From assembly GCA_944392185.1 (NCBI GenBank), contig CALXVW010000114.1:1-15833 (forward strand): a stretch of 15,833 nt of DNA. The letters are read 5' to 3'. A program made the position numbers and the translations under genes. This stretch comes from an uncultured Alphaproteobacteria bacterium (lineage in GTDB: Bacteria; Pseudomonadota; Alphaproteobacteria; RF32; CAG-239). Positions 7,749 to 12,501 of the stretch are shown here, piece by piece (positions within the stretch are counted from its first letter, which is position 1; the number at the start of each line of letters is the position of its first letter). Below the pieces are notes generated by a model. The model did no database searches, was not told where the DNA came from, and saw only the letters and a list, made by a program, of their open reading frames with translations.

Positions 7749-7844
7749 GAAAATGTAGCGAAGTTATTAAGACTATTTTTATACGAATAAATTTGCCATA
7801 ATAAGGCTTATTGATTTGAAATAAGAATAGTTAAATATATTCCC

Positions 7845-7935
7845 CCTTGGGGCTGCTACTAGGCACTGCTTCGGCGGTATTGGCCTCCCCAAGGCTTATC
7901 GATTTTGTTCATACATTTTTGTTTGAACCTGATCG
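7845..7935 (+). ncRNA. Candidate structured RNA with a UUCG-capped hairpin
   Basis: CCTTGGGG (7845-7852) pairs with CCCCAAGG (7887-7894). Inside it AGGC (7861-7864) pairs with GCCT (7883-7886), and ACTGC (7865-7869) pairs with GCGGT (7874-7878) around TTCG, the very stable C(UUCG)G cap. One T-G wobble favours the plus strand as the RNA. A second hairpin follows: CGAT plus GTTCA (7900-7911) pairs with TGAAC plus ATCG (7924-7935) across a 3x3 internal loop. It matches no RNA class I know. It may be a small RNA or part of the 5' leader of the gene at 8203. Confidence 0.4.
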
Positions 7936-8202
7936 TTGGGGATTTTTTAATTATTCACCGTTTCTGAGGTTTTGTTTTGAGCAAATAAGCACTCATTTCA
8001 AGGCCCCGGAAACACCTTTCAGAGATAAGTAAGCAGAAAAAATATCTTGTTGGCAATTCAAATTGATTTATTAGGGCAATGTTGCAAATCCGCCCCATGA
8101 CTGAAGTTTAGTAGGTTATGACTTAAAACTAGATCAATCCCTGAATGAAAGACAAGAGAAGCTATCCGCCCAAAGTTTTTGAAAGCATAATCATTAAGGA
8201 TT

Positions 8203-8793
8203 ATGGCAAACGCAAATAACAGCAACATGGTGTCGAATTTGATTTTCTGCGGCCTTGTCGCAGGATATCAAGGCTCCGGAAACACCGCTACCCCGTCCAA
8301 CGCGGCTGAGGCTGTTTCGGCAGCTCTCGGTCGTCCGGTTCTCCCCGGCGTGTGTGTTTACCACACCGATTGGGGATGTCCGAAAGGCGGTGAGCCGGTA
8401 GGCGCATACCGCGCGGAGGGTTCGGCTGAGGAGATCCTTGCGGAAGCTGAAAAGCTTCGTAAGGCTCTGAAGCAGACCACGCTCAGCGTCGGACTGCGGG
8501 GGGCCGGACAGGCAACCATTGGCTTCACTGCCACAGCCCACATGCCTCTTCTTGAGGCAGGCGCCAAGTGGCAGGAGGCCGCTGCTCGCCATATGGCCAA
8601 CACGGGCACATATGTGTCCTGCGGTATGGCCGAGCAGGGAGATGACATAGTCATTTCCGCGGAGGCGAACCCCTCCTTCGTCCACGACCTTGAGGCGTGG
8701 ACAAAGATAGTGGAAGCTCTCTGCTCCGAAATCGGTGCAGAGAAACCGACCTTCACGGAGGTTGGCTTCAACTATCTGAAAGACGCTGAGTAA
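8203..8793 (+). CDS. Hypothetical 196-residue protein, possibly acquired
   Basis: I do not recognise this protein. It is soluble, small-residue rich and clearly more GC-rich than the core genes. Notable parts are NLIFCGLVAGYQGSG near the N-terminus, GVCVYHTDWGCPKGGEPVG at about 49-67, and an Ala/Glu/Lys helix at about 73-90. No signal peptide or membrane segment is visible. AAGGA is only two bases before the ATG, too close for a normal ribosome binding site. The frame is long, uses consistent codons and is followed by two hairpins, so it is likely a real gene. It lies just before the DHH-like gene on the same strand; a joint function is a guess. Confidence 0.75.
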   Translation: MANANNSNMVSNLIFCGLVAGYQGSGNTATPSNAAEAVSAALGRPVLPGVCVYHTDWGCPKGGEPVGAYRAEGSAEEILAEAEKLRKALKQTTLSVGLRGAGQATIGFTATAHMPLLEAGAKWQEAAARHMANTGTYVSCGMAEQGDDIVISAEANPSFVHDLEAWTKIVEALCSEIGAEKPTFTEVGFNYLKDAE

Positions 8794-8803
8794 TATCAGC
8801 GTC
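8782..8803 (+). other. Perfect hairpin spanning the stop codon of the 196-residue gene
   Basis: GACGCTGA (8782-8789) pairs perfectly with TCAGCGTC (8796-8803). The six-base loop GTAATA contains the TAA stop (8791-8793). It lies 13 bases before the terminator hairpin. Confidence 0.6.
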
Positions 8804-8816
8804 AGGGTAGAGTGGA

Positions 8817-8842
8817 GGGGTGCTCAGCGCCCCTTTACTTTT
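8817..8842 (+). terminator. Intrinsic terminator after the 196-residue gene
   Basis: GGGGTGC (8817-8823) pairs with GCGCCCC (8827-8833) around TCA, and TTTACTTTT follows. The T-G wobble at 8821/8829 becomes an A-C mismatch on the other strand, so it acts on the plus strand. Confidence 0.82.
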
Positions 8843-8901
8843 CCAAAAAAGGTAAACGGTGTCAGCCTTCATAAAATGTGCCGAAATTAAAAATTTTTAT
8901 T

Positions 8902-9633
8902 ATGAAAAATTTTTTCCTCGGGGGTAACGACCTCGAGATGCAGGAAATAAAAAAAATCTTATCTGAGAACGGCGTGCCGTTTGAAGATAAGAACCTCTGC
9001 TGGGGAGCATCAGCTTCTTCCTATGCGGAGGAGATTCAAAAAGCCATTGACAACGGTTTCACGCCGGTGTTGGTGGAATTAAAAAATGACATCAGCGAAG
9101 ACCTCTTCGCGAAATGTCTCGTGGTCGACCACCATGACGCATACGTCGGTCGGCCCGCCAGCGTTCTGCAGGTGCTGGAAATGTTAAACCTGCAGCCAAC
9201 ACGTCAGCAGCAGCTCATCGCTGCGAACGACAGCGGGTACATTCCCGCGATGTTGGAAATGGGTGCAAGCCGTTCTGAGGTGGAGGAAATCCGCCGCATG
9301 GACTGGAACGCCCAGGGCATCTCGGAGGACTTGGTGGCGGAAGCCATGAAGGCCTACGAGGAGAAAAAAATTGAAAACGGTGTGTTTGTTATCGAGCTGG
9401 AGCACTTCTGCTTTGCTCCGGTGACAGACGCCGCCTTCTGGGACCAGCCCAGCCAGAATATTTTGTTCCGCTTCCGCGAAGGACGGACATTGTATTTTGG
9501 AAAGTCTGAGCTTGTCGGTAAGGTATATGACAAGTTTCAGGGTTACGGCTGCTGGCGGGGTGGAAACTTCGTCGGTTGTCCCAAAATTGAGATTCAGGAT
9601 GAAATAACCAAATTCATTCTTGAAAATCAATAA
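8902..9633 (+). CDS. DHH-like putative phosphoesterase, hypothetical
   Basis: A 243-residue soluble protein. It has LVVDHHDAY (73-81), like the DHH motif of RecJ/NrnA-type phosphoesterases that bind two metals, followed by an AANDSGYIPAM segment (107-117) that could carry a further metal-binding Asp. LGGNDLEMQEI (6-16) may stand in for the first Asp motif, but the usual DxD is not clear. The C-terminal GYGCWRGGNFVG might match the glycine-rich DHHA1 loop. If so it could hydrolyse a phosphodiester or nucleotide; the substrate is unknown. A GTG at 8878 would add eight residues. I prefer the ATG because the conserved-looking strand starts there; neither start has a ribosome binding site. Its composition matches the gene upstream. 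Confidence 0.78.
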   Translation: MKNFFLGGNDLEMQEIKKILSENGVPFEDKNLCWGASASSYAEEIQKAIDNGFTPVLVELKNDISEDLFAKCLVVDHHDAYVGRPASVLQVLEMLNLQPTRQQQLIAANDSGYIPAMLEMGASRSEVEEIRRMDWNAQGISEDLVAEAMKAYEEKKIENGVFVIELEHFCFAPVTDAAFWDQPSQNILFRFREGRTLYFGKSELVGKVYDKFQGYGCWRGGNFVGCPKIEIQDEITKFILENQ

Positions 9634-9728
9634 CAGGTTAGTTGGCTGATACCTGTCAAGAAACTCAGCCGAATAAAAATGGGTAAAAATAAATCCTCCA
9701 AACCAGCCCGAATAAATTGGTGCGGAGG
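9633..9728 (+). promoter_or_regulatory. Candidate regulatory leader: pseudoknot plus hidden Shine-Dalgarno site
   Basis: ACAGGT (9633-9638) pairs with ACCTGT (9651-9656). The loop contains TTGGCTGA (9642-9649), which can pair with TCAGCCGA (9665-9672). Loop lengths of 3, 1 and 8 bases, the last A-rich, fit a compact H-type pseudoknot starting at the stop codon of the gene before. Downstream, CCTCC (9695-9699) and ACCA (9702-9705) pair with TGGT (9718-9721) and GGAGG (9724-9728), hiding the ribosome binding site of the zinc-ribbon gene. GGCTG (9644-9648) could instead pair with CAGCC (9704-9708), so the two folds could compete. It does not match a riboswitch class I know. Confidence 0.4.
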
Positions 9729-9736
9729 TAAAAAAT

Positions 9737-9952
9737 ATGGCACAGTTAAAGTGTCCTTGTTGTGGATCAACAAGCATTTATTGCAACGGGATAACCCCGA
9801 CACGGTGCAGCGCCGTGTGCAATAAGTGCCACTTCGGGGCCTCCGGCTCGAAAGATATCGAGCGATACTTCGGGGGCCATGCCTCATACACAAAGTATGA
9901 GGTAAAAGAAACAGCCGCCCAAGCGGCGGTTGAGGAGAGCCTTCGCAAGTGA
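9737..9952 (+). CDS. Small zinc-ribbon protein (Lar-like)
   Basis: A 71-residue protein with two cysteine knuckles, CPCCGS (6-11) and CSAVCNKC (24-31), which probably bind one zinc ion. The layout resembles small phage and prophage zinc ribbons of the Lar (restriction alleviation) type, which begin with a similar CPxCGS knuckle. That function is not shown here. The C-terminal part is an Ala/Glu helix. GGAGG lies eight bases before the ATG, but it can be masked by the leader hairpin. It is the only one of the three genes in this GC-rich group with a clear ribosome binding site. A good terminator follows. Confidence 0.75.
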   Translation: MAQLKCPCCGSTSIYCNGITPTRCSAVCNKCHFGASGSKDIERYFGGHASYTKYEVKETAAQAAVEESLRK

Positions 9953-9960
9953 AAGGCTCT
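9936..9960 (+). other. Hairpin spanning the stop codon of the zinc-ribbon gene
   Basis: AGAGCCTT (9936-9943) pairs perfectly with AAGGCTCT (9953-9960). The nine-base loop ends exactly with the TGA stop (9950-9952). Confidence 0.55.
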
Positions 9961-9993
9961 ATGCGGGGCAGAAAAGCCCTAGCGAAAACCGCA

Positions 9994-10032
9994 AAACAGA
10001 GGAAAGACAGTTTGTTTTTCCTCTGTTTTTTT
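9994..10032 (+). terminator. Intrinsic terminator after the zinc-ribbon gene
   Basis: AAACAGAGGAAA (9994-10005) pairs perfectly with TTTCCTCTGTTT (10017-10028), and the T-run continues to 10032. It may also slow RNA from the convergent gene at 10047. Confidence 0.9.
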
Positions 10033-10046
10033 GTATTTAAAAAGGA

Positions 10047-10268
10047 TTAGGGTAGGATGAAAGGATAAGAAAAATCAGGCATATCGCTCAAGATGTTTTG
10101 CAGGGTTTTGGTCTGCAATGCTCGCCAGAGTTTATGTTTGGTTTTTTTGGGCAAATTTTCCCATTGTCCTTCTAAGTGATAAAGTTGGCAAATCAGGTAG
10201 CGCAGTCTTTTGTGAGTGAGATCGGTGTTAGAAGGATTATCATTGTAAAAAGTTTGAGTTTCAGTCAT
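10047..10268 (-). CDS. Hypothetical 73-residue protein behind an attenuator-like leader
   Basis: I do not recognise this protein. It starts MTETQTFYNDNPSN, is basic in its middle part (KKTKHKLWRALQTKTL) and has no signal peptide or membrane span, so it could be a small nucleic-acid or protein-binding factor; this is a guess. The reading frame extends back to an ATG at 10367, but that would run through an intrinsic terminator hairpin. The ATG at 10268 has AAGGAG eight bases upstream, which decides the start. The structured leader and terminator just upstream suggest that its expression is conditional. Confidence 0.65.
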   Translation of the reverse strand: MTETQTFYNDNPSNTDLTHKRLRYLICQLYHLEGQWENLPKKTKHKLWRALQTKTLQNILSDMPDFSYPFILP

Positions 10269-10290
10269 TTTTCTCACTCCTTGTTTTGTT

Positions 10291-10324
10291 AAAACAAAAC
10301 CACCTTGATTTTTAATCAAGGTGG
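10291..10324 (-). terminator. Intrinsic terminator or attenuator in the leader of the 73-residue gene
   Basis: An 11-base-pair perfect stem: on the plus strand CCACCTTGATT (10300-10310) with AATCAAGGTGG (10314-10324), three-base loop. On the minus strand it is followed by TTTTGTTTT. The hairpin ends 9 bases before the AAGGAG site of the gene (10277-10282), counting from the end of the T-run. Confidence 0.8.
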
Positions 10325-10337
10325 GGAGTTGACAACT

Positions 10338-10451
10338 GTACCATGTCAGTCCGGGTTCTTCGTGCATAGCCTTATTCCCCCGGCTCCCCTAAAAGAGGAG
10401 ATGGTTCCATGGTACGGAGCTGTCACACTCCACAGACGCAACTCGCGTCTG
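10338..10451 (-). ncRNA. Candidate riboswitch-like leader with a three-way junction
   Basis: In plus coordinates GTACCATG (10338-10345) pairs with CATGGTAC (10408-10415). This stem encloses CCGGG (10351-10355) with CCCGG (10379-10383) and the hairpin CTCCCCT (10384-10390) with AGAGGAG (10394-10400), making a three-way junction. Two more hairpins stack against it: GGAG with CTCC (10416-10431), and CAGACGC with GCGTCTG (10433-10451). The one imperfect pair (10388/10396) is G-U only if the minus strand is transcribed. A minus promoter lies just upstream and a terminator downstream. I know no matching class. Confidence 0.5.
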
Positions 10452-10459
10452 CACTGGTG

Positions 10460-10487
10460 ATATTAGAGCAGAAAAATTAAAATGCAA
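10460..10487 (-). promoter_or_regulatory. Candidate promoter of the three-way-junction leader
   Basis: On the minus strand TTGCAT (10482-10487), a 16-base spacer and TAATAT (10460-10465). Transcription would start near 10453, right at the first hairpin of the leader. Confidence 0.4.
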
Positions 10488-10495
10488 TTAATTTA

Positions 10496-10619
10496 TGTAA
10501 GAGGGCAGTATTTGTTTGAATATGGCACTTGCGCCAGCAAGCCGTAAAAAGCCACCTTGAGAGGTGGCTTTTTAGCCTTGCGGGTAACAGTTTGCTAATC
10601 GCACCGGGGCGTTCCCTGG
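10496..10619 (+). repeat. Duplicated structured element, copy 1
   Basis: It shares ordered blocks with copy 2 at 12337: TGTAAGAGGGCA, TATGGCACT, GCG and CCAGCA, GGGT-ACAG and TTGCTAATCGC. In this copy GCG (10531-10533) and AGCA (10536-10539) pair with TGCT (10593-10596) and CGC (10600-10602). They enclose a long hairpin, TAAAAAGCCACCT (10545-10557) with AGGTGGCTTTTTA (10562-10574). CCGGGG (10604-10609) pairs with CCCTGG (10614-10619) using a G-U on the plus strand. The element ends 114 bases before the secreted-protein gene; 10620-10733 shows nothing clear. It may be a regulatory RNA or a small non-autonomous mobile element. Confidence 0.6.
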
Positions 10620-10733
10620 CTTTGGCAGCGCTGACCAGCCTGGCAACATAGGGAGATAAAGCTCTTGTCAAAAGTCTTTTTTGAGTTAATCTAAAATCTG
10701 ATTCTGGTATTATGCGTAAAAAGAGAGCTTAAT

Positions 10734-11207
10734 ATGAAAATAAAGTGGATTATAGTTTGTTTGAGTATGCTGTTTTGTTTTGACATGAAGGCAAAAGCAG
10801 AGGAAGTAAATTGCCAGAAAGTGGAACAAGAAGTTCAGGCTTTGCTGACAAAATGTGTTAGCCCCAAATGGCAAAAAGATCAATTATACTCAGATGCGGA
10901 AATGATTGAAATCACTAATGAAGAGAATGAATGTCTAAAAGTGGAATTGCAGAAATTGATTAACCAAAATTTCTTGCTTGCAAAACAACAAAAACCTAAA
11001 GAAAAATTGCTTCAAGATATAGATATTCTACAACAGAGTTATCAAAATACTTATTTTGCTTTAGCAAATCAAAGTAGCCGTTGTATTGAGAGTGAAGAAG
11101 ATATTTTTTCTTGTGGAACTGCAGCAAAGATGATCCCATCGGCTCTTTGGCAGAAACAACTTCAAGAATTAATTCGCTTTACTTATGATTACTCAAGAGG
11201 ATGCTAG
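10734..11207 (+). CDS. Secreted cysteine-rich protein of unknown function
   Basis: A 157-residue protein with a Sec signal: MKIKW, a hydrophobic run, and likely cleavage after AKA at residue 22. The mature part is mostly helical, with long Gln/Lys/Glu stretches, and has six cysteines (27, 41, 67, 117, 127, 157), enough for three disulfides in the periplasm. I do not recognise a family. Only a weak AGAGAG precedes the ATG. It converges with the muramidase-like gene at 11245. A small disulfide-rich periplasmic protein next to a cell-wall hydrolase could be an inhibitor or immunity factor, but the evidence is position only. Confidence 0.75.
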   Translation: MKIKWIIVCLSMLFCFDMKAKAEEVNCQKVEQEVQALLTKCVSPKWQKDQLYSDAEMIEITNEENECLKVELQKLINQNFLLAKQQKPKEKLLQDIDILQQSYQNTYFALANQSSRCIESEEDIFSCGTAAKMIPSALWQKQLQELIRFTYDYSRGC

Positions 11208-11232
11208 ACCTGCTCTGAAACGCAGGCCTAGC
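11203..11232. terminator. Hairpin between convergent genes, spanning a stop codon
   Basis: GCTAGACCTGC (11203-11213) pairs with GCAGGCCTAGC (11222-11232) with a single A-C mismatch, which is a G-U pair on the minus strand. It contains the TAG stop (11205-11207) of the secreted-protein gene. No strong T-run follows on either side, so termination is likely but not certain. Confidence 0.5.
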
Positions 11233-11244
11233 GGGTGTAATATT

Positions 11245-12135
11245 TTATTGGTTTATGCTCAATAGGCGCAAGGCTTCCAAGCGTTCTTCTTCAAGCCGTT
11301 TTTTAACTGAATTTTGTTCAGCAGGAGTAGATTTTGAGAAATAACGATCTGTGTTTTTTCGTTCATTATAAATTCCGTTTATGATATCTTCATCTGACAT
11401 TTGACTTAAAGATTGATTAGGAAAAGCTCGTTGAAAAATAGTTGGAGTATTTCCTCTATGCTGCACAGCAGATGAAAATACAACATCTTTTACCACAGGA
11501 TTCCTTTTATCAATATTTAAACCAGGAATTTTATTAAGCTTATTTTTTATGGGAATATAATGGGTTTTAAAAATGAAGTTCTCCTGAGCTTGATTAAAGT
11601 CATCATCCTTACAAAGTTTTTGCCATTCATTAATAAACGCCTTATCTCCACGAAGAGCTGCCTGATTCCCTCCCGCATTATTAAGATTGTTTGCAAAAGA
11701 TTTATACTGTTGGTTTTGATTTAGGTATTTTATATAATCTTGCATCGTTCCTGGTTTTGTAGCAATTTGATATTTTCCAAAGCTGTACCCTCCATTTTGA
11801 TCTCCTCCAACAGCACAATAATTATTATTAGATTCTCCTCTACCGCTTAATGTGCCAAGTTTATACTCTTGTGAGCTTTTTTTAGCTTCTTGTTCAGCGA
11901 GGCTTTTGTTCCAAGCATATTTGACGGCATCGTGAGTAGACATGCTTTCCATCGGCTTATAAGCTTGTTCTTTAGCTTCTTGTTTGGCAACACTTTGGTC
12001 CCAAGCCTGTTCCACCATTTGTCTTGGTGTCATTTGGGTTTGTTGTCCATTAAAAGGTGTTTGTGTTTGAGAGTTGTTCAATTTTTGACGTTTTTGTTCG
12101 TCAGTCTCCCAAGGATTATTAAGAAAATCAAACAT
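11245..12135 (-). CDS. Muramidase-like protein with an N-terminal 30-residue repeat
   Basis: A 296-residue protein without a signal peptide. Residues 36-56 and 66-86 are a tandem repeat with a 30-residue period, matching as V-x-x-A-W-x-x-S-x-A-x-Q-E-A-K. The rest (about 90-245) looks like a peptidoglycan hydrolase of the kind found in phage lysins and at the end of some VgrG proteins: LGTLSGRGES with a probable catalytic Glu101, GGYSFGKYQIAT (115-126), a long central helix region and SSAVQHRG (221-228). The tail is a charged helix. The frame extends to 12165, but the ATG at 12135 has AAGGA eight bases upstream. Missing export signals fit holin-dependent or contact-dependent delivery, or release by lysis. 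The family call is from pattern memory. Confidence 0.75.
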   Translation of the reverse strand: MFDFLNNPWETDEQKRQKLNNSQTQTPFNGQQTQMTPRQMVEQAWDQSVAKQEAKEQAYKPMESMSTHDAVKYAWNKSLAEQEAKKSSQEYKLGTLSGRGESNNNYCAVGGDQNGGYSFGKYQIATKPGTMQDYIKYLNQNQQYKSFANNLNNAGGNQAALRGDKAFINEWQKLCKDDDFNQAQENFIFKTHYIPIKNKLNKIPGLNIDKRNPVVKDVVFSSAVQHRGNTPTIFQRAFPNQSLSQMSDEDIINGIYNERKNTDRYFSKSTPAEQNSVKKRLEEERLEALRLLSINQ

Positions 12136-12150
12136 ATGCTTTTTCCTTAT

Positions 12151-12175
12151 AAAAAAGCCCGCCAAATAGGCGGGC
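12151..12175 (-). terminator. Second tandem terminator, just before the muramidase-like start
   Basis: GCCCGCC (12157-12163) pairs perfectly with GGCGGGC (12169-12175) around a five-base loop. On the minus strand six T residues (12156-12151) follow. The T-run ends three bases from the AAGGA site (12144-12148) of the muramidase-like gene. Confidence 0.85.
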
Positions 12176-12184
12176 GGTTAAAAC

Positions 12185-12216
12185 AAAAAAAACAGCCTGT
12201 TTGCTTAAACAGACTG
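12185..12216 (-). terminator. First tandem terminator in the muramidase-like leader
   Basis: CAGCCTGTTT (12193-12202) pairs with AAACAGACTG (12207-12216) around a four-base loop. The one imperfect pair is G-U only on the minus strand. Eight T residues follow on that strand, then GTTTT. Confidence 0.85.
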
Positions 12217-12217
12217 C

Positions 12218-12243
12218 TAAGATGTATAAGTTACAACATCTTA
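12218..12243 (-). other. 5' hairpin of the muramidase-like leader
   Basis: TAAGATGT (12218-12225) pairs with ACATCTTA (12236-12243). With the promoter at 12248-12276, RNA would begin at about 12241, so this hairpin would cap the 5' end of the transcript. Confidence 0.5.
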
Positions 12244-12247
12244 TCAA

Positions 12248-12276
12248 TTTATAACAACTTTTTTCCCCGATGTCAA
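12248..12276 (-). promoter_or_regulatory. Near-consensus sigma70 promoter for the muramidase-like leader
   Basis: On the minus strand TTGACA (12271-12276) is a perfect -35 box, followed by an exact 17-base spacer and TATAAA (12248-12253), five of six matches to the -10 box. It is the best promoter in the window. Confidence 0.75.
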
Positions 12277-12336
12277 ATCTGTGGATAACTAGGAGCATTG
12301 CCAAGAGCAAAACTAAGTCGCTTCGGTCGCTTTATT

Positions 12337-12441
12337 TGTAAGAGGGCAAAGATTATTTGATTATGGCACTGGCGACCAGCACCCCGACCAGCGGGAGTGG
12401 TGTGGGTTACAGCTTGCTAATCGCTCCAGGCCGTCGCCTGG
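12337..12441 (+). repeat. Duplicated structured element, copy 2, in the tgt leader
   Basis: It shares its blocks with copy 1. Here GCGA (12372-12375) and AGCA (12378-12381) pair with TGCT (12415-12418) and TCGC (12421-12424), with CC facing AA, as in copy 1. The enclosed hairpin is shorter (CCCG with CGGG). CCAGGC (12426-12431) pairs with GCCTGG (12436-12441). Loop sequences and stem positions are kept while stem bases change, which supports an RNA read on the plus strand. It ends 60 bases before tgt. Known preQ1 riboswitch signatures are not visible. Confidence 0.6.
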
Positions 12442-12501
12442 GGTTGCAATTTTGTAAAAAATAGGGCATTATCCAAAATCAAGAAAGAAAGGAAGAAAAG
12501 A

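Larger units (their letters stand above)
7587..8202. other. 616-base spacer without a supported gene
   Basis: No convincing coding region lies here. It holds a plus-strand promoter candidate (7720-7748), a short palindrome AATAAGGCTTATT (7800-7812), a strong hairpin at 7845-7894, a second hairpin at 7900-7935, and weaker nested pairings at 7964-8022 (CTGAGGT with ACC-TT-TCAG, enclosing TGAG with CTCA). I see nothing in 8040-8202 beyond AT-rich leader sequence for the next gene. Confidence 0.7.

Noticed and set aside
7924..7935. A thiamine pyrophosphate riboswitch, because GAACCTGATC matches part of its conserved core
   Set aside because: The rest of the core (GGGGTGCC...CTGAGA and the TAATGCCAGCG-like segment) is missing, and the bases fit a local hairpin instead.
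7847..8032. A 61-codon plus-strand reading frame
   Set aside because: It starts with TTG inside a strong hairpin, has no ribosome binding site and has no protein-like pattern.
10269..10367. An N-terminal extension of the 73-residue protein from the ATG at 10367
   Set aside because: It would run through an intrinsic terminator, while the ATG at 10268 has a good AAGGAG site. A leader peptide role cannot be excluded.
10496..10619. A tRNA or tRNA-like gene, suggested by TTGCTAATCGC
   Set aside because: No cloverleaf, no T-loop GTTCGA and no CCA end can be found in either copy.
12337..12441. A known preQ1 riboswitch before tgt
   Set aside because: No preQ1-I or preQ1-II conserved loop is visible, and the same element stands before an unrelated gene at 10734.
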